From Candolleomyces eurysporus (Eukaryota; Basidiomycota; Agaricomycetes; Agaricales; Psathyrellaceae), in the NCBI GenBank assembly GCA_027579435.1, contig JANBPK010000738.1:62001-126000 (forward strand): DNA of 64,000 nucleotides, given 5' to 3'. Below, piece by piece: positions 11,305 to 23,500 of this stretch (the first letter of the stretch is position 1; each line of letters starts with the position of its first letter). The notes below the pieces were generated by a model. The model did no database searches. It saw only the letters and a list, made by a program, of their open reading frames with translations, and had not been told where the DNA came from. The translations under genes were made by a program, and so were the position numbers.

Positions 11305-12763
11305 TCAATCCCTGCTCCTGCTTCGCGATCCGGAGGAGCTGACCGACATAGAGCTACCAGTGCTGGTGCTCCTACCCCGACTAGTGTTCCCCCGTCTCTC
11401 CGGAGTGCGTCCTCGAGCCGGAGGTGAGGCCGAACGACGGCGAGGCGGTGACCTCTCGCGTTCTCTTTCCCTCCCACCTCTCATTCCAGCATCCCGGCTA
11501 GGTGGACCGCCTCGTGGAGGTGGAGATCCCCTGCGCAAGTGTGGAGGAACTTCCCTGTCCCGACCGTAACCGCCGTCCCTACTATCTCGACCCAAGGTAT
11601 ATCCAGGAGTTGGGACCGGGACAATAGGCTTCCTTGCACTGGAAGGTGGAGGGGATCCACTGCGCCTTCTGGGGTCCGGGGAACGAGAGCGGGAGGGCGA
11701 TCGCGAAATTGACCTCGAGTCGGATCGGCCACTTGAGGGCGAGGAAGAGGCGCGACGTCTCCGAGCATCCCTGCGTATGGGAGAACGAGAACGTCTGGGA
11801 GACACTGATCTCTCGGGCGCGCGTCTTTTGTGCCTGGCGTACCCAGGCGACCTTGATCTCGACCGCGAAACTGAGCGGGAGGGGGAGCGTTTCCGCGAAC
11901 GCGGTGGTGGAGAACGATCACGCATGTCTACATCGCGAGACCTGCTTGGAGGAGGCCTCTCAGTTCTTCGTGGTTCGTCTCTGTCTCGTGGTGGTGGTGA
12001 CCGGGCACCTCTCCGTGGTCCAGTGGGGACTGGGGGAGGAGGCATATCTCGGCTCCCTGAATCCCTCGGTCTGTCTCCCTTCTTCTTCAANGTCTTCATC
12101 GCGTTTTCTCCGTTCCTCCTGCCATTTCTTCTTCTGTTCTTCCATCTTCTTTTTTTTCGTCCTGCCTTCGCCTGTCCTTTTCTTCGCGCTCTGAGATACG
12201 TTTCAGCCGCAATTCCTCTTGTTTTTCCCGGTCGAACGAATCCCCTTCCTGATAGTCTTTCCGAGTACCCAGAGCGCGGGCCATCTTTTCAATTTCAACC
12301 TTCTTAGCAGCAGCGAGGGCGTGGGTGTCTGACGGCTTCAGGGTCTTGGCATTTGTAGTTGAAGCCAGATTGGCAAGCAGCTTTTCACGCAAAGCAGACA
12401 CTTGTTTTTCGATTTCTGCTTCATCAACCCTGAACAACGTCAGAACTTTCAAAGTGATATGAGTATGCAGGACTTACTCATCGTCCTCCAATTTGAGCTG
12501 TAATTCAAGACATTTCACCTCAACGGCCCGCTTTCGTTCGTGCTCTAAAATGCCCTGGTCAGGTTCCCTGTGTTTGGGCGGTGCAGCATCCCAGGCAGCA
12601 TCTCGATCTTGCGAGTTCGAGTGTTGGTAACTTCTCAAGGTCGAGAGGTTGCGGACGACGTAACCGCTCGTGCCGCTGCAGCACGTATGAGAGTCGGCTT
12701 GATTTCTGGCTGAGAAAGAACGTACCTTCCGCGAGGAGTCGTGAGGCCGATGCCGTTGTACAT
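11305..12763 (-). CDS. CWC21: CWC21/SRRM2-type spliceosome protein with RS domain
   Basis: The N-terminus MYNGIGLTTPRGSG...GYVVRNLS is the hallmark of the SRRM2/SRm300/Cwc21 family, which binds Prp8/Snu114 in the active spliceosome. Exons: 12763-12726, 12675-12478 and 12429-11305. A cwf21-type helical region follows (CLELQLKLEDDEVDEAEIEKQ), then a Lys/Glu-rich coil and about 250 residues of SR/RS and Pro-rich repeats. Two frame problems exist in exon 3: an N at 12091 and a run of eight T at 12150-12157. Removing the N and one base of the run gives one continuous frame of about 452 residues, so I read them as sequence errors. The start lies 197 bp from the divergent hydrolase gene. Confidence 0.88.
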
Positions 12764-12960
12764 GGTGGGTGGAGAGGAATAATGTGACAGCGGAAAGCAG
12801 TGCCGTTGGTGTACTGCGAATTCCCACGGGAGAGGATGATGACGACCCCTGCTCGGCAGGAACCCATCATAAAGGGAGGACCCCCCAGCCGCCAGCCTGC
12901 TGCCTCACATCCAAGGTGGCGCAGCCCTCCAATCTGGTGTCCTCGTTCTGGCTCTCCATC
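12764..12960. promoter_or_regulatory. Shared divergent promoter, CWC21 / hydrolase
   Basis: Only 197 bp separate the minus-strand CWC21 start from the chosen ATG of the plus-strand hydrolase. In-frame non-ATG extension of the hydrolase frame back to 12769 would overlap this region, but no ATG supports it. No classical TATA box was recognised. Confidence 0.45.
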
Positions 12961-14495
12961 ATGCGCTCATGCTCATCCTCCATGCCGTCCTCCCCGTCGG
13001 TCTCGACGCTGACCTCCCTGCCTCCTCCAGCGCCCCAGATCCCCGCTGCGTTCAGGCAGTCCGTCCGCAGCTGGTGGACGAACGTGGGTCAGAAGCAGGC
13101 TCAGATTTCCGAGCAGCGTCTCCTCCTTAGACTTCCCTACTTCTCGAAATATTCCAAGCCCCCATCGACGACTCCTGACGCTCCCATAGCTGTTACATCC
13201 TCTCTGACTCCACTCTCAAAGTCCAAACATTATCTCAACACCCTTGCCATCAACTCCACCAATCCGGACACTTCTCCCTCAGCGCCCTCACCAGTCGTGC
13301 TTCTGCACGGCTACGGCGCAGGGCTCGGCTTCTACTTCAGGAACATACCAGCCCTCACAAACTGGGCAGAAAAGCGCCGAACATCCGTGTACGCCCTCGA
13401 CTGGCTGGGCATGGGCCGGTCAGCTCGTGTTCCCTTCAGTGTCAAAGCGAAACGGGATGACGTACCAGCCCGTGTGCACGAAGCAGAGTCCTTCTTCGTC
13501 GACTCCCTCGAGGAATGGCGGGAAATCATGGGACTGGAACGCATGACCCTCATCGGTCACTCACTCGGTGCCTACCTCAGCGTAGCCTACGCCCTCCGTC
13601 ACCCAGAGCGAGTCACAAAGCTCATATTGCTCTCGCCTGCGGGTGTCCCGAGAGGACCGAATTACACGAAGATTTCGCGTGAATTGACTGATCACGGTGC
13701 TGATCCAGAGGGCGAGCACCACGTACACCCCGATAGAGACCCGTCCAGGGCAGAACCTGCAAGCGGACCTAGACTTTCGACGATGCGTTCAGGCCAGAAG
13801 AAGCATTCTAATCAGGAGGAATCCCAGTCCCTTGGCCGCAGGCTATTCACTTACCTTTGGGAAGAAGGGTGGTCGCCGTTCCAAGTGGTACGGTCCTCGC
13901 TGTTCTTGGGGCCAATGCTCGTCGGGAAGTACTCCAGCCGGCGCTTCCAGGGTCTGACCGAGGAAGAGACCAGGGACCTCCATGACTACATCCTTAATAT
14001 CACTATGGCCAAGGGTTCTGGGGAGTATTGCATCTCTCATTTGCTTGAGCCGGGTGCACATGCCAGGATGCCATTGGTGGATAGGGTCGGGGAGCTGAAG
14101 ATCCCGGTCACCTTTGTTTGTGAGTGGTCATCTGTGCTAAAGCAACGTTGCATTAATTAACAATCTCGCTTCTAGATGGCGACCACGACTGGATGGACCC
14201 TCTTGGCGGCATGCAAAGCGTCGAGCAGCTGCGGCAAGCTGGAAACGGCGAAGGCAAGATGTATATCGTCAACAACGCTGGACACCACTGTACGTTGCTT
14301 AATTGCTTGATTGCGCTGGGACCACATCTCTGACCTCTGGCTCCAGTATATCTCGACAATCCTGAGGCCGTCAATGCACTCCTCGTCAAGGAGCTAGACA
14401 AGCGACACGCATCTATTAATTCATCTTCAAGAAGCATTCGCTCGACTCGTTCGTCTCTCGAAGATTCAGTTGACTATCACGACTTCCTTTCATGA
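12961..14495 (+). CDS. CLD1: Alpha/beta hydrolase, CLD1/ABHD4-ABHD5-like
   Basis: Three exons (12961-14119, 14176-14289, 14347-14495) encode about 473 residues of an alpha/beta hydrolase. The oxyanion region is VVLLHGYGAGLGFYFRNI and the nucleophile elbow is LIGHSLGAYLS. The acid is in YGDHDWMDPLGG and the catalytic histidine in NNAGHHLYLDNP, an HX4D arrangement typical of the CGI-58/ABHD4/ABHD5 group. Yeast Cld1 of this family deacylates mitochondrial cardiolipin, which is the likeliest role here. The segment before the core (RSWWTNVGQKQAQISEQRLL) also fits that family. A Ser/Glu-rich insertion lies between the nucleophile and acid blocks. The start at 12961 is the first in-frame ATG. Confidence 0.82.
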
Positions 14496-15003
14496 ATCGC
14501 TAGAACGCAACAATGCTCTGGACAACGCAATCATCTTTCACGAGCTCTCCAACAAGCAATGATTCTTATACCCTACACATGTCAGGCAACACTCTCATTC
14601 TAAATATTGTATTTATCAGTGACGCCAACCGGGGCGTCCCAACGTAACTCTCTAGATTCGACTAACTGGTCTCGTTTTCTCCCAGACCATAGTTGATCTT
14701 CTATTGTCGGCGTCGTCGCAGCGCGCCAGGGTTTCAATACCATGAACAACTCGTTGAATTGTCTGTATACTACATTACCTTCGTCATCGTTTCGTGTAAT
14801 TCTCTGTATGACAGATAGTTTATGCTATCCTCGTACGCGGTCAAATAGTTTGAAGGACTCCAAAATTAAATACTATCTATCATTCTTCAACAAATATTGC
14901 GAAATAAGACACTGTCAGAATCCGAAACGTGCTTCCAAAGACGAATAAAATGCTGCCTTATCCTACGGAACGTTCACGCACCATAACAAGCCTCTCGTCC
15001 CTT
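14496..15003. other. Convergent intergenic region
   Basis: The 3' flanks of the hydrolase (plus) and FMN1 (minus) meet here. The sequence is AT-richer than its surroundings. I see no gene. Confidence 0.5.
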
Positions 15004-15798
15004 CTAGATCTGAGTGTCCACATTGCATCGGAGGTCAAAATGAGGGTCCTGCGCGTATTTCCGGTATTCTGGACGCTCTAAACAGTTCAACGCGACCTGT
15101 TTGTCAAACTCGATGTCATCTATCAAAGCCTCTGCAGTCCTAGATTAGTAAAGCCGATAACGTTTCAGAAGGAGAATATTACTGCGCACCTCTAGATGTG
15201 TAATCCAACTCTGGTCGAATGTAACCCAATACGACGGCTCTCATTTCAAAGCCATAGAAATCCTTATCAAACTCGTGCATGATATGGATTTCCTGAGGGA
15301 CCGAAATGAGGATGCGGTGACACCGGATAATTCTAGATGACTCACCGCCGTCAGCTTCTCGTTCTTGTAGAAGGGATTCCACCCAAGGCTCATAACCATG
15401 GGCAGGACTTTGTTATCCTTTGGGTGCATAGGCGTCGAGTCGCCCGACGGTGTGACGACCTGAGCGTAGCCATAGTAAACCCCTGTGTTCGCTACGCTGC
15501 TCATGGGTATAATAGATTCGTCAGGCAGATTAGCTATATGAGAATCGATCCCGTGAGCCGTTGAATTGCCGTTGAGCATTGAAGGGACAGAGAGCTCACC
15601 AGTTGGGCACCCTAAATCCTTCCCCCCTCTTCCAAACCCTCTCTGTACCCTTCCAACGAGGACGATCGGAAACGGTGGTTCAGGCCTTTCAGGCCCAACG
15701 ATCTCGGGACGGCCTACACGGAATTCTGCCGTGCTGAGTTTAGCCGCAGGCCTGACCTCAGGCACTTGCTGGGACACCTCCAAAGCCGTTGGGGACAT
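15004..15798 (-). CDS. FMN1: Riboflavin kinase
   Basis: Phosphorylates riboflavin to FMN. Four exons (15798-15600, 15533-15346, 15292-15190, 15131-15004) give 205 residues. Motifs of the riboflavin kinase fold are clear: VGRVQRGFGRGGKDLGCPTANLPDE, the Mg-ATP site; TGVYYGYAQV; PMVMSLGWNPFYKNEKLTAE; then IHIMHEFDKDFYGFEM, VVLGYIRPELDYTSREALI and DIEFDKQVALNCLERPEYRKYAQDP (each split here for description). The first intron (66 nt) is a multiple of three and could be misread as coding, but removing it rebuilds the conserved CPTANLP. Start chosen at the Met preceding SPTALEV; an upstream in-frame Met lacks family support. Confidence 0.93.
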
Positions 15799-16004
15799 GG
15801 ATTCTAAGGAATCTAGGGAGTTTGGAATTCTAGTCGATGTTGGCGGAAAGAGAGAGAGATAGAAAGTGACAGAAGAGGACCGGGGAAAGGAGACTTGCCC
15901 TCTTTCGGTTGGCAAATTATCCCGTGGAAGTGGCAGCACCCGGTCCGATCACTTCTTTCCTTTTCCGTACTACCACCTCCCTCATCCAAACCATATCGAC
16001 GTCC
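15799..16004. promoter_or_regulatory. Shared divergent promoter, FMN1 / TAF8
   Basis: The two start codons are 206 bp apart on opposite strands, so the 5' flanks must overlap. A pyrimidine-rich stretch on the plus strand (about 15950-15990) lies close to the TAF8 start. Confidence 0.4.
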
Positions 16005-17068
16005 ATGGCGTACCAGCCTCAGGGCTCGGGAGAGGCAGCCCAGCAGCCGTTGGCAACTGCCGCAGCCCCAACCACGCAGTATATTCATCAATACTACCAA
16101 GCTCCGTACAATGCAACAGCAGCAACAACCCCAATAGTCGCCCCTGGTGCCCTTTCTTACTATGCCTTCCAACCCTCCGCAAACGGGCAGAAGACTTCTG
16201 AGATCGTGCCTCCACCTGCAGAGCCAAGCGTGACACCAGAAATAGCGGAAAAGGCGATTCGAAAGCTGGTGACGGTGGAGCTGAAGAATGCGGGGTTCGA
16301 GAAGGCGGAACCAATGACCGTGAAGCAGCTGGAGTACGAAGTTCAAGCCTGTAAGTAAGAGTGGCACCTGCGGCATTGGGCTATTTTTTGACTGAGAAGC
16401 ACGTAGTCGTGCAACAGCTCTATGAACGAGCTCATGAATACGCGAATCTAGCTAACAGAGCTGGAGTTATCGCGCCTGACTTGTTGCAGGCATGCGAAGA
16501 GTTCTACATGCCTGCATCTGAGCTTCAAAGCGCAGCGAAGAGAGCTAAGAAGAAGAAACGGAGTGCGTACCCCCTTGTCTTTCCTCCTTTAGATGCCTAC
16601 TAATCGACCATTTCTTCTCAGAATTCAGGACCGCCGACGTCGCTCTCTCTTTCCTGCCATCCGAATCGCGCTCCTCTTCCCCCGAACTTCTTTCCTCTGA
16701 CGATGAAGCGGTAGCAAACACCGCTGCTGTCCCTCTAACTCTGCGGATGCTTCCACCCCATTTCCCTTCGCTGCCTCCCAAACACACCTACATGAAAACA
16801 CCGGTATGTGTGTCGATTCTTTGCGATGATTTACCTTTCCTGATTGCAGCCATTCGATAGGTTTCGCCACCGAAGAAAGCTGCTCTACCATCTCTGGAAA
16901 AGAAGCTGAAAACCGCAGGCCTCGTACAAAANGTCTCTCCAAAATTTGCTAACAGCCACAGAAGAGGGCACGAACAACGAAGATGCGGAATTGCTTGGCC
17001 ACATCGTCAACTGGGAGACTGGCCTCCATCCAAGAAAGCGATGGAAGGTGCGAAAGTCAAACCTATAA
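16005..17068 (+). CDS. TAF8: TFIID subunit TAF8
   Basis: Histone-fold subunit of the general transcription factor TFIID. Four exons (16005-16350, 16407-16562, 16622-16803, 16861-17068) give about 296 residues once the single N at 16932 is dropped. A Gln/Ala-rich N-terminus is followed by a bromodomain-associated histone fold (residues about 75-150: EIAEKAIRKLVTVELKNAGF...VQQLYERAHEYANLANRAG). Then comes the TAF8 C-terminal segment LPPHFPSLPPKHTYMKTP, which contacts TAF10 in known complexes. The tail ends in LHPRKRWKVRKSNL. It converges with the SNAPC4-like gene, about 100 bp away. Confidence 0.9.
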
Positions 17069-17168
17069 TGCCTAGATTATCGTTGTTTGTATTATATCAA
17101 CTGTCTAGAAGTCTACTAATAGTAATGGATTAAAGCAAATGATACAATAGTAGAATGTGAAAGGTGCT

Positions 17169-19292
17169 TCACGGTTTCACTTCAGACCGTGTACTCCGAC
17201 GCGCAGACCGTCTTCGACCTTGAGGCATTTCTTCCGCAGCAGCAGGCTCTCCCTGCATCGTTGGAACTGGCGCAGTCTCACTACCAGAGGCATTTGGTGT
17301 TGTGTCTTGCTCGGCGCTGGTCTGTTGAGCTTGCTCAACAGCCTTGCCCTTTCGCTTTGCAATTGGCCGAGGCTTGGGACGCAGCTTGGCAGTAGAGGTG
17401 CTTGCAGTCGCATCGTTATTATTTGGTCGTGTGTCCATCTCTTCTCCCAGCTGTGCAGCTGTCCTTTTCTTCTTTGGAGCGGGTCCATCAGCCGACTCCG
17501 AGTCAGGCTTACGCTTCTTTCCTCGTCTTTTAGTTTGGCTGGGGTCTGAAGCCGCGGTCGATGCACCAGCCTGAGATTGACTGTCACTTGTGTGCCGGTC
17601 AGTGTCGCCTGGAGTCCCTGGCGCTGGAGAAAGCGCTGGCATGGATGGAGTGCCAGGAATAGACGAGGAAGCGGGTGTGCCTTCCTTAACTTTCGTCAAT
17701 TTGTTGAATCGGATGCGACACTAGAATATTAGGTCTCGTTAGACTTTGGGTGGGGACCAATATAAAAATGTGTAGACTTACACTGGGACCTGTCTTCCCA
17801 TTCCCAATTTTTTCGCTGATTGATTTCCACTGCCTCCCGTTAGAGTTCACTAGTTCCAAAAGCATCTTGTCCTCTTCATCTGCCCAAACATTCTTCGACG
17901 CATTGGAGTTCTGGTGCCAAGTCCATCGTTCATGGCATTGGTCGTTCGTTCGCCCGGGAACGTATTCAGATACCCTAACCCATGCAGAGCCAAATGCTGC
18001 TACGGCTTTCTTCAGCCTTTCGTCCTCAACACCTGTCCAAGCCCCTCGTTTGATATTTGGATCTAGAGATTTGTTGTACCGGTTCTGACATTGAGTGGGG
18101 GTAACATATTTCGAAACCTCTCGTGCCACTATGAAAGACGACTTCAGTCGATCGATTATTGGAACATGCAACAACAAGCGTACCTATCGTCCAATTATTC
18201 ACGCCATACTTGTCGACGGCTTGTAACAGCTGCTCGTCAGACTGACTATCCCATTGGTGTCTTTGCCGAATGCATCCACGATTGAGAACGTCTACGACTG
18301 TCCGGTTGGTCTGCACCGTTCCGTTAGCAGGAACAAAGATGCGAGTCTTCTCAATGCTTACCCCTAACTTTTGGGTTATCTCGACCCAAGAAAGGCGTTC
18401 CGTTGAGGTCATTGCAGCCTCGACAAAAGCACTGAGTTTCTGGGTTTCAGGGGCCTTCCACTCGGAACGATTGAACCTAGGGTGCCTGTCCCCGACCCAT
18501 TTGATTCGACATTGATCAGCTGTAAACTTGTCGCTACCAGCATCCGACACCTGGACTTATGGTAAGAAATTGGTTGGGTCTTGGTATCGAGAAATGAAAT
18601 TACCCTCTCTGCCACAACGGACCAATTGACTCCCTCGGTGTTTCTGTCTATATCAATAACACGCTGGTTTCTGCAAAGCAATTCAGCCAGAACTATGGGT
18701 AATAGGATATGATAACACACCCTGCTTGCGTATTACAAGCCTGCAACCTTTGGTTTTCTGATCTGATAGCATTCTTGAGAGCTTCGAGTTGCTTGGGGTT
18801 GACTGGTGGGCCAGTCAGCAGTATAACCAAACGCTCACAGCTAAAATCCACGAACATGATTGTGCAGTTATTCTTGACGCAAATTCAGAGCGTTTGGTGG
18901 CTTCTGCGCGGAAGGGAGACTCCTGTTATATGTAGGGTAAACGAAGTGCCGTCTAGAGAGTACAAAATATCCCACAGAATCTAGGCATTCGCTCATAGGA
19001 AACAAACTGGAAATCCTACGGGCCCCAGGGATTTGAACCTCATCTTCTGCGTCTTCCGAGCTTGTTCCATTCTCCAACGCGTCCTGGTTACGAGTATGAG
19101 CTCTATTTCACCGAGGAAATTTGTGTTGCGCACCAAGAGCCTGTCTGCTTCTCGGATTTCCGCCTGCAGTTGTTCTGCACGTTTGGTGAGTTCGTATTGG
19201 AGCGCTTGGTTGGCAGACAGGGCTCGTTGGACGAGTTCTATAGGACTTGACGAAGATCCAGCCGTCGAGGTGGATGCCAGAGCATCTGCCAT
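17169..19292 (-). CDS. Multi-Myb-repeat protein, SNAPC4-like
   Basis: Multi-exon gene of roughly 550 residues. The N-terminal helix (IELVQRALSANQALQYELTK) and the motif EVQIPGARRISSLFPMSE are followed by several Myb/SANT repeats, recognisable as VNWSVVAERV...CRIKWVGD, WVEITQKLG...CIRQRHQW, WDSQSDEQLLQAVDKYGVNN, TPTQCQNRYNKSLDP, WTGVEDERLKKAVAAFG and WADEEDKMLLELVNSNGRQW. The C-terminus is Lys/Arg/Ser-rich and low-complexity, with KKRKPDSES resembling a nuclear localisation signal. This architecture resembles SNAPC4/PTOP, the DNA-binding subunit of the snRNA-activating complex; a Bas1-type Myb factor is the alternative. Exon 1 is 19292-19134, and exon 2 starts at 19083. One mid-gene junction near 18830 has two possible splice choices. 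Confidence 0.75.
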
Positions 19293-19537
19293 GTTGAATT
19301 CATACGTGGCGCGAGGAGCTCGTCATGGCCTGCGTCGAGGAAGCGAGCGCTATGAGTAGAAGACCGACCCGAGCCTTTGATCGGCGTCGGCCACCATTGG
19401 GTGACGTTGCCAAGAAGCGGAACCTTGTCGCATCAAAACTGTGAGAGCTTATCGAGGCTGAATTTCCAATGAAAGCGTGGGGGTCCTCGCTGGTTGTACT
19501 CTATCGTCGTGTGCCAGCGCGCTAACTTGTTACGGTC
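19293..19537. promoter_or_regulatory. Shared divergent promoter, SNAPC4-like / TMEM208
   Basis: 245 bp lie between the opposing start codons and hold no other gene. A GACCGACCCGAGCC-like GC-rich segment sits near 19363. Confidence 0.4.
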
Positions 19538-20276
19538 ATGGCAAACGCCTCAGCGAAACGTATTGGTACGCTTGCGAGTAGCTATGCTAGAAGAATGTCG
19601 ATTTAACTGTCATAGGACTGCAGCAAACCAGAACGAAACAGCCGTGAAGCAACTCCGGCTTGGGCTCTTCATTCCAACCCTCATTTCCTTGGTCTTGCGC
19701 TTCCTATTTAGAAGAGACTCTCTACCGCCATCGAAAGGGATTCTTGCTCTCTATGTCCTTACCTACTTCCCGGCGTTCTTCCTTTCCAACTACCTGATCA
19801 AAATTGGCACAACCAGGCGGGATCCACAAACTGGCGCATTGATATCCTATGGAGAAGATTTGAACCAGACTGGAGTTACGGAATGGTGCTTTGATATCCT
19901 CTATATAACATGTACGTTTCCTCTTCATTTATTGACCCTCATGGCTGACTCGGAGATGACCTCTCATTCAACCAGGGGCTTGCCAGGTCGGTAGCGGAGC
20001 CTTTGGTGACTGGTTCTGGTGGCTCTACCTCGTTGTACGTGGCTACTCTTTTCTCTCGAATACCATCGCACTCACATCACTCTTGAACTCTAGATTCCAC
20101 TCTACGCTGTCTTTAAACTCTGGACCTCTGTTATTTCACCCATGGTGCTTGGAAGAGGTGCAACGGCGGAGAAATCTGACGAAGCTGCACCAGCGAATGC
20201 TAGCAAGCGTCAAGAGAAACTGCGCAAACGACAAGAGCGCGGTGACCCTCGCGTCAAAGTACAGACACGGAAATGA
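19538..20276 (+). CDS. TMEM208: TMEM208/SND2 family ER membrane protein
   Basis: Small ER protein of the SRP-independent (SND) targeting route. Four exons (19538-19565, 19624-19911, 19976-20034, 20094-20276) give 185 residues. The N-terminus MANASAKRIANQNETAVKQL is typical of the family. It is followed by three to four hydrophobic segments (LFIPTLISLVLRFLF, GILALYVLTYFPAFFLSNYL, WFWWLYLVIPLYAVFKLW) and a Lys/Arg-rich cytosolic tail (KRQEKLRKRQERGDPRVK). The first coding exon is only 28 nt, so the start would be missed by a simple open-frame search. The function is inferred from the family. Confidence 0.9.
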
Positions 20277-20591
20277 TACAGTCTTCTATCACAATGTTTT
20301 ATATCTATTCGATGCAATAAAGAGGCCGACAGGTGTTTCTTCCTATTTTGAACTTTTTGACGCTCTGCAAGAAGGCAGAAGAGCACGTGTCGAGCGTGAC
20401 TGAAACGCGTCTGGCATCCTCTCTCCCTCAAATCTGCGCGGTCGAATCTGGACCACCTCCAGTTCTCAATACTCTCGCTCGACCCGGTAACATTTCCCCC
20501 AGCCATCCAGCAGCATATTCTGACTGCAAGGTATACCTTGGCTTCATCCTATTCTCCTTTCCAATCTCAATCTTCTCTTCTCCAGGTAAAA

Positions 20592-23500
20592 ATGCTGCCA
20601 GTCTATTTGTCTGGCCCATGCTTTGGCGACACAACGCCTTCTGAGGTACATACAACTGCGCGTGTTCGAGCTTCGTTGAAGACTTTTTGATACGCATACA
20701 TGTAGGCACCGAGTTCTCCTGCTGCCCCGACCCCCCNAAGCTGAGGTGTCAAATGAGCTCCTCGGCCTGGACGAGCCCAGTCCGATGCATTTGGACGTGA
20801 AGGCGAGCTACATCTCGTTTCGCGCTCAACCAATCTGCTGATAGTATATAGGAACCGTATTTTAACAATGACGCGGGACAAAATGGGCGCATACAATTGA
20901 CTGTTGAGCCACCTGCCGAGGCTAATCTCATTGACTTGGCCGAGGGGGCGCCCGTCAGCAGCGGTATTGTTTTACAGCCGACTTCAACCGCCCAGATGTT
21001 GGGGCTCCATGCGGACCTCTTTGGTATTGAGCTCGAGGCCTTCTCCGCAAGCCAGCCTCTCGTGGCCGAGGAGCCCCTGGAAGCACAAGTAATGAAGGAG
21101 CGAGTCACTGAAGAAAGGGACGATCTCGTGCGTTTTTCGTTCACGTCTTTCTACAAGACTCGTTAATATTTTCGCTCCAGTTTGACGCAGATAAGTTGCG
21201 CGACGCTAGTCCTAGCGCCGAAGAAACTTCCGGTCATGGGGAGGCGGAGGATGATCATATGGTGATTTATATACTTCCATGTCTTCGCCACATGCCTTCT
21301 TACTATCCTCGCTGCAGTATAATGCTCCCCGGCCGCACGAAATCCGCTCTGTCGCCGCAGAAATGCCCCATGACGAACCCCAAGGCGAGAGGGAGATCTA
21401 CAGTAAGGCCTTATAAAATTTTTTGCTCGCCGCAACTCACCACGCGCACAAGGTCACTGGGCTGCTGAACACGACACGGCGAACCTCGCCCCAGAAGGCT
21501 CTAGCCCAGTCCAATTCTTCTCCTCGCCTGGGGCATCCTCGCAGACGTCTTTGGACGATTATGACTTGGGGTACGACAAGTCAGATCATTCAAACCTAGA
21601 GGAAGAAGGGGTAGCGGCGCAGCACGGAGCCACAGAGCATTCAATCGATCATGCTCCAAGCTCCAGCCCTCCTCCATTCTCCTCGTCTCCTCTTGCTTCC
21701 TCAGAACCTTGGGGAGATGATTACGATACCGATTACGGTGAAATACAATGTCCGGATGAGAAGGAGCGGCAAGCTCTGGCTTTACCACCCCAGTTTCACG
21801 GCCTCATAGACGAAACCGAAACTGAAGGAGAGTACCATTGGCAAATCTACGAGGCTTCAGCTGAGCGGGAATGGATCGACCAACGCCTAGACTCAGAACC
21901 GACTCGCTTCCTTTCCTACCCCGCTGCCTCGCCCCCTACGGATCTAGGCGACCATGAAACTGGGTCCGACAAGCCTTCCGAATTGGACCTGGTGGAACGA
22001 CAACATGCGTTGCGTGACGTCGGGCCCCAAGAAGCTGGCGAGGAGGAGCATGTGGCAAATAAAGAAGCCCTATTCGAGGTCAAGCAAGATACAAGCGTTA
22101 TCACAGATTCTCTAGCTACTCCCTTGGAGTCCGCCATCGCTCAACAAGAAGAGGCGTCGCTGGTGCCCACCGCGGACGGACAAGATGAACACAGCCCTGA
22201 GCGTGACTTTGGACTCGAGGAGGAGCCTAATGCAGTGCCCCTTTCGAGCCCTTCGTCCGTGTATCTCAGGTCGCGTGAACCGCCATCCACGCAGCAAGAA
22301 CACGCCTCGAGCGGCGAAAGAAAGCTCGAAACTTGGCAACCCCTTTCCCTAGCTCCACCCTCAGCGGACCCTAACGAATCAGGGCAGGACTTTACGAGGA
22401 CGGAGGATGGTCTTATCAATCGAGCTCAGGGACTGCAAGAGAATTTCAATGGTAACGAGAACGGGGATCCATTCAACCCAGAATTTGGTCCAACTAGGCA
22501 TGGTGAATCCATCGTGGTGAGCATTGGAGCGTTGACGTCTACATGTAAACACAAAAATCTGAATGGCTGTCTTAGGGTGCAGGGCTTGATATTGCCGATC
22601 TGGACATCGCATCGAGGGAAAGGCAAATGTACTCTCCAGGTTTGACTTGGGGCGCATTTCCAATGGCGATGACTCGGAAGTCTATTTTAAAGGTATTCAG
22701 AATGTAGCATGCCTTTTTGGGATTGACCAATGAACACTCATCTTTAGGTTGAACCCCACACCCCGCATGGCCGCCGCGATGACGACAGCTCTACGCCAAC
22801 ATACGGGAGTGGAGGCATACAGGGTCTTAACCAACACGTAGGCGCAGGGCTCATTCATTCGGAACACAATACCGATGAAGAGTCCGGGTTTTCCAATGTC
22901 GGCGACCAAGACGAAACCTCGAGTAAAGTGTCTGTCAAACTTCCTCAGGACGCCGACCTCGAGCATCAAAAAAGAACACCGGCTGCTTCCAATAGGTTAC
23001 TTTTTCCCTCAGCCCCTAATCCCAAGCGTCCTACCATTGCTGGACAACTAGCTCAGCACAAGAAACTCTCGAAACCGTTCCGATGCCCAACAATTTCCAA
23101 ACCCAAAATCAACAGTACCGCCAAGGGCGAAGCTTTACGAGACCCTGCAAATCCTGCGCGTGCGCAGTTAGGGCAACAAAAGGACAGCAAGATCGAAGCT
23201 ATCCCACAATTGGAGGAGGACAGCAAGATCAAGCACAGGACGGTAAGAGCAGCGGCACAGTTCAGATCCCCGTTAACGGTCCTGGCTTCCGGTCAACAAG
23301 CGGCGCTGATTCGCCCTACCCCAACAATTCAGGCTTTGGATAGGAAAGCGCAGACCCTGAGGCGTGCGCTCAGGGTCGTTCGTGATAACGAAGAAGAGAC
23401 CCTTACGACGTTGATTAAAAAATGGACGGAAGCGGGTAGGGAAGTCGCTTTTGAGCTCTGGACTATGGTCAAGGATTCCGCTGTGGAGGGGAACGATGAC

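Noticed and set aside
15534..15599. In-frame 22-codon segment in riboflavin kinase as a novel insertion
   Set aside because: It begins GTGAGC and ends ATAG, and removing it restores the conserved CPTANLP motif, so it is an intron.
19021..19040. Sequence resembling the TTCGAATC-type B box of a tRNA near 19030
   Set aside because: It lies in a coding exon of the SNAPC4-like gene (VQIPGAR) and no cloverleaf or A box fits around it.
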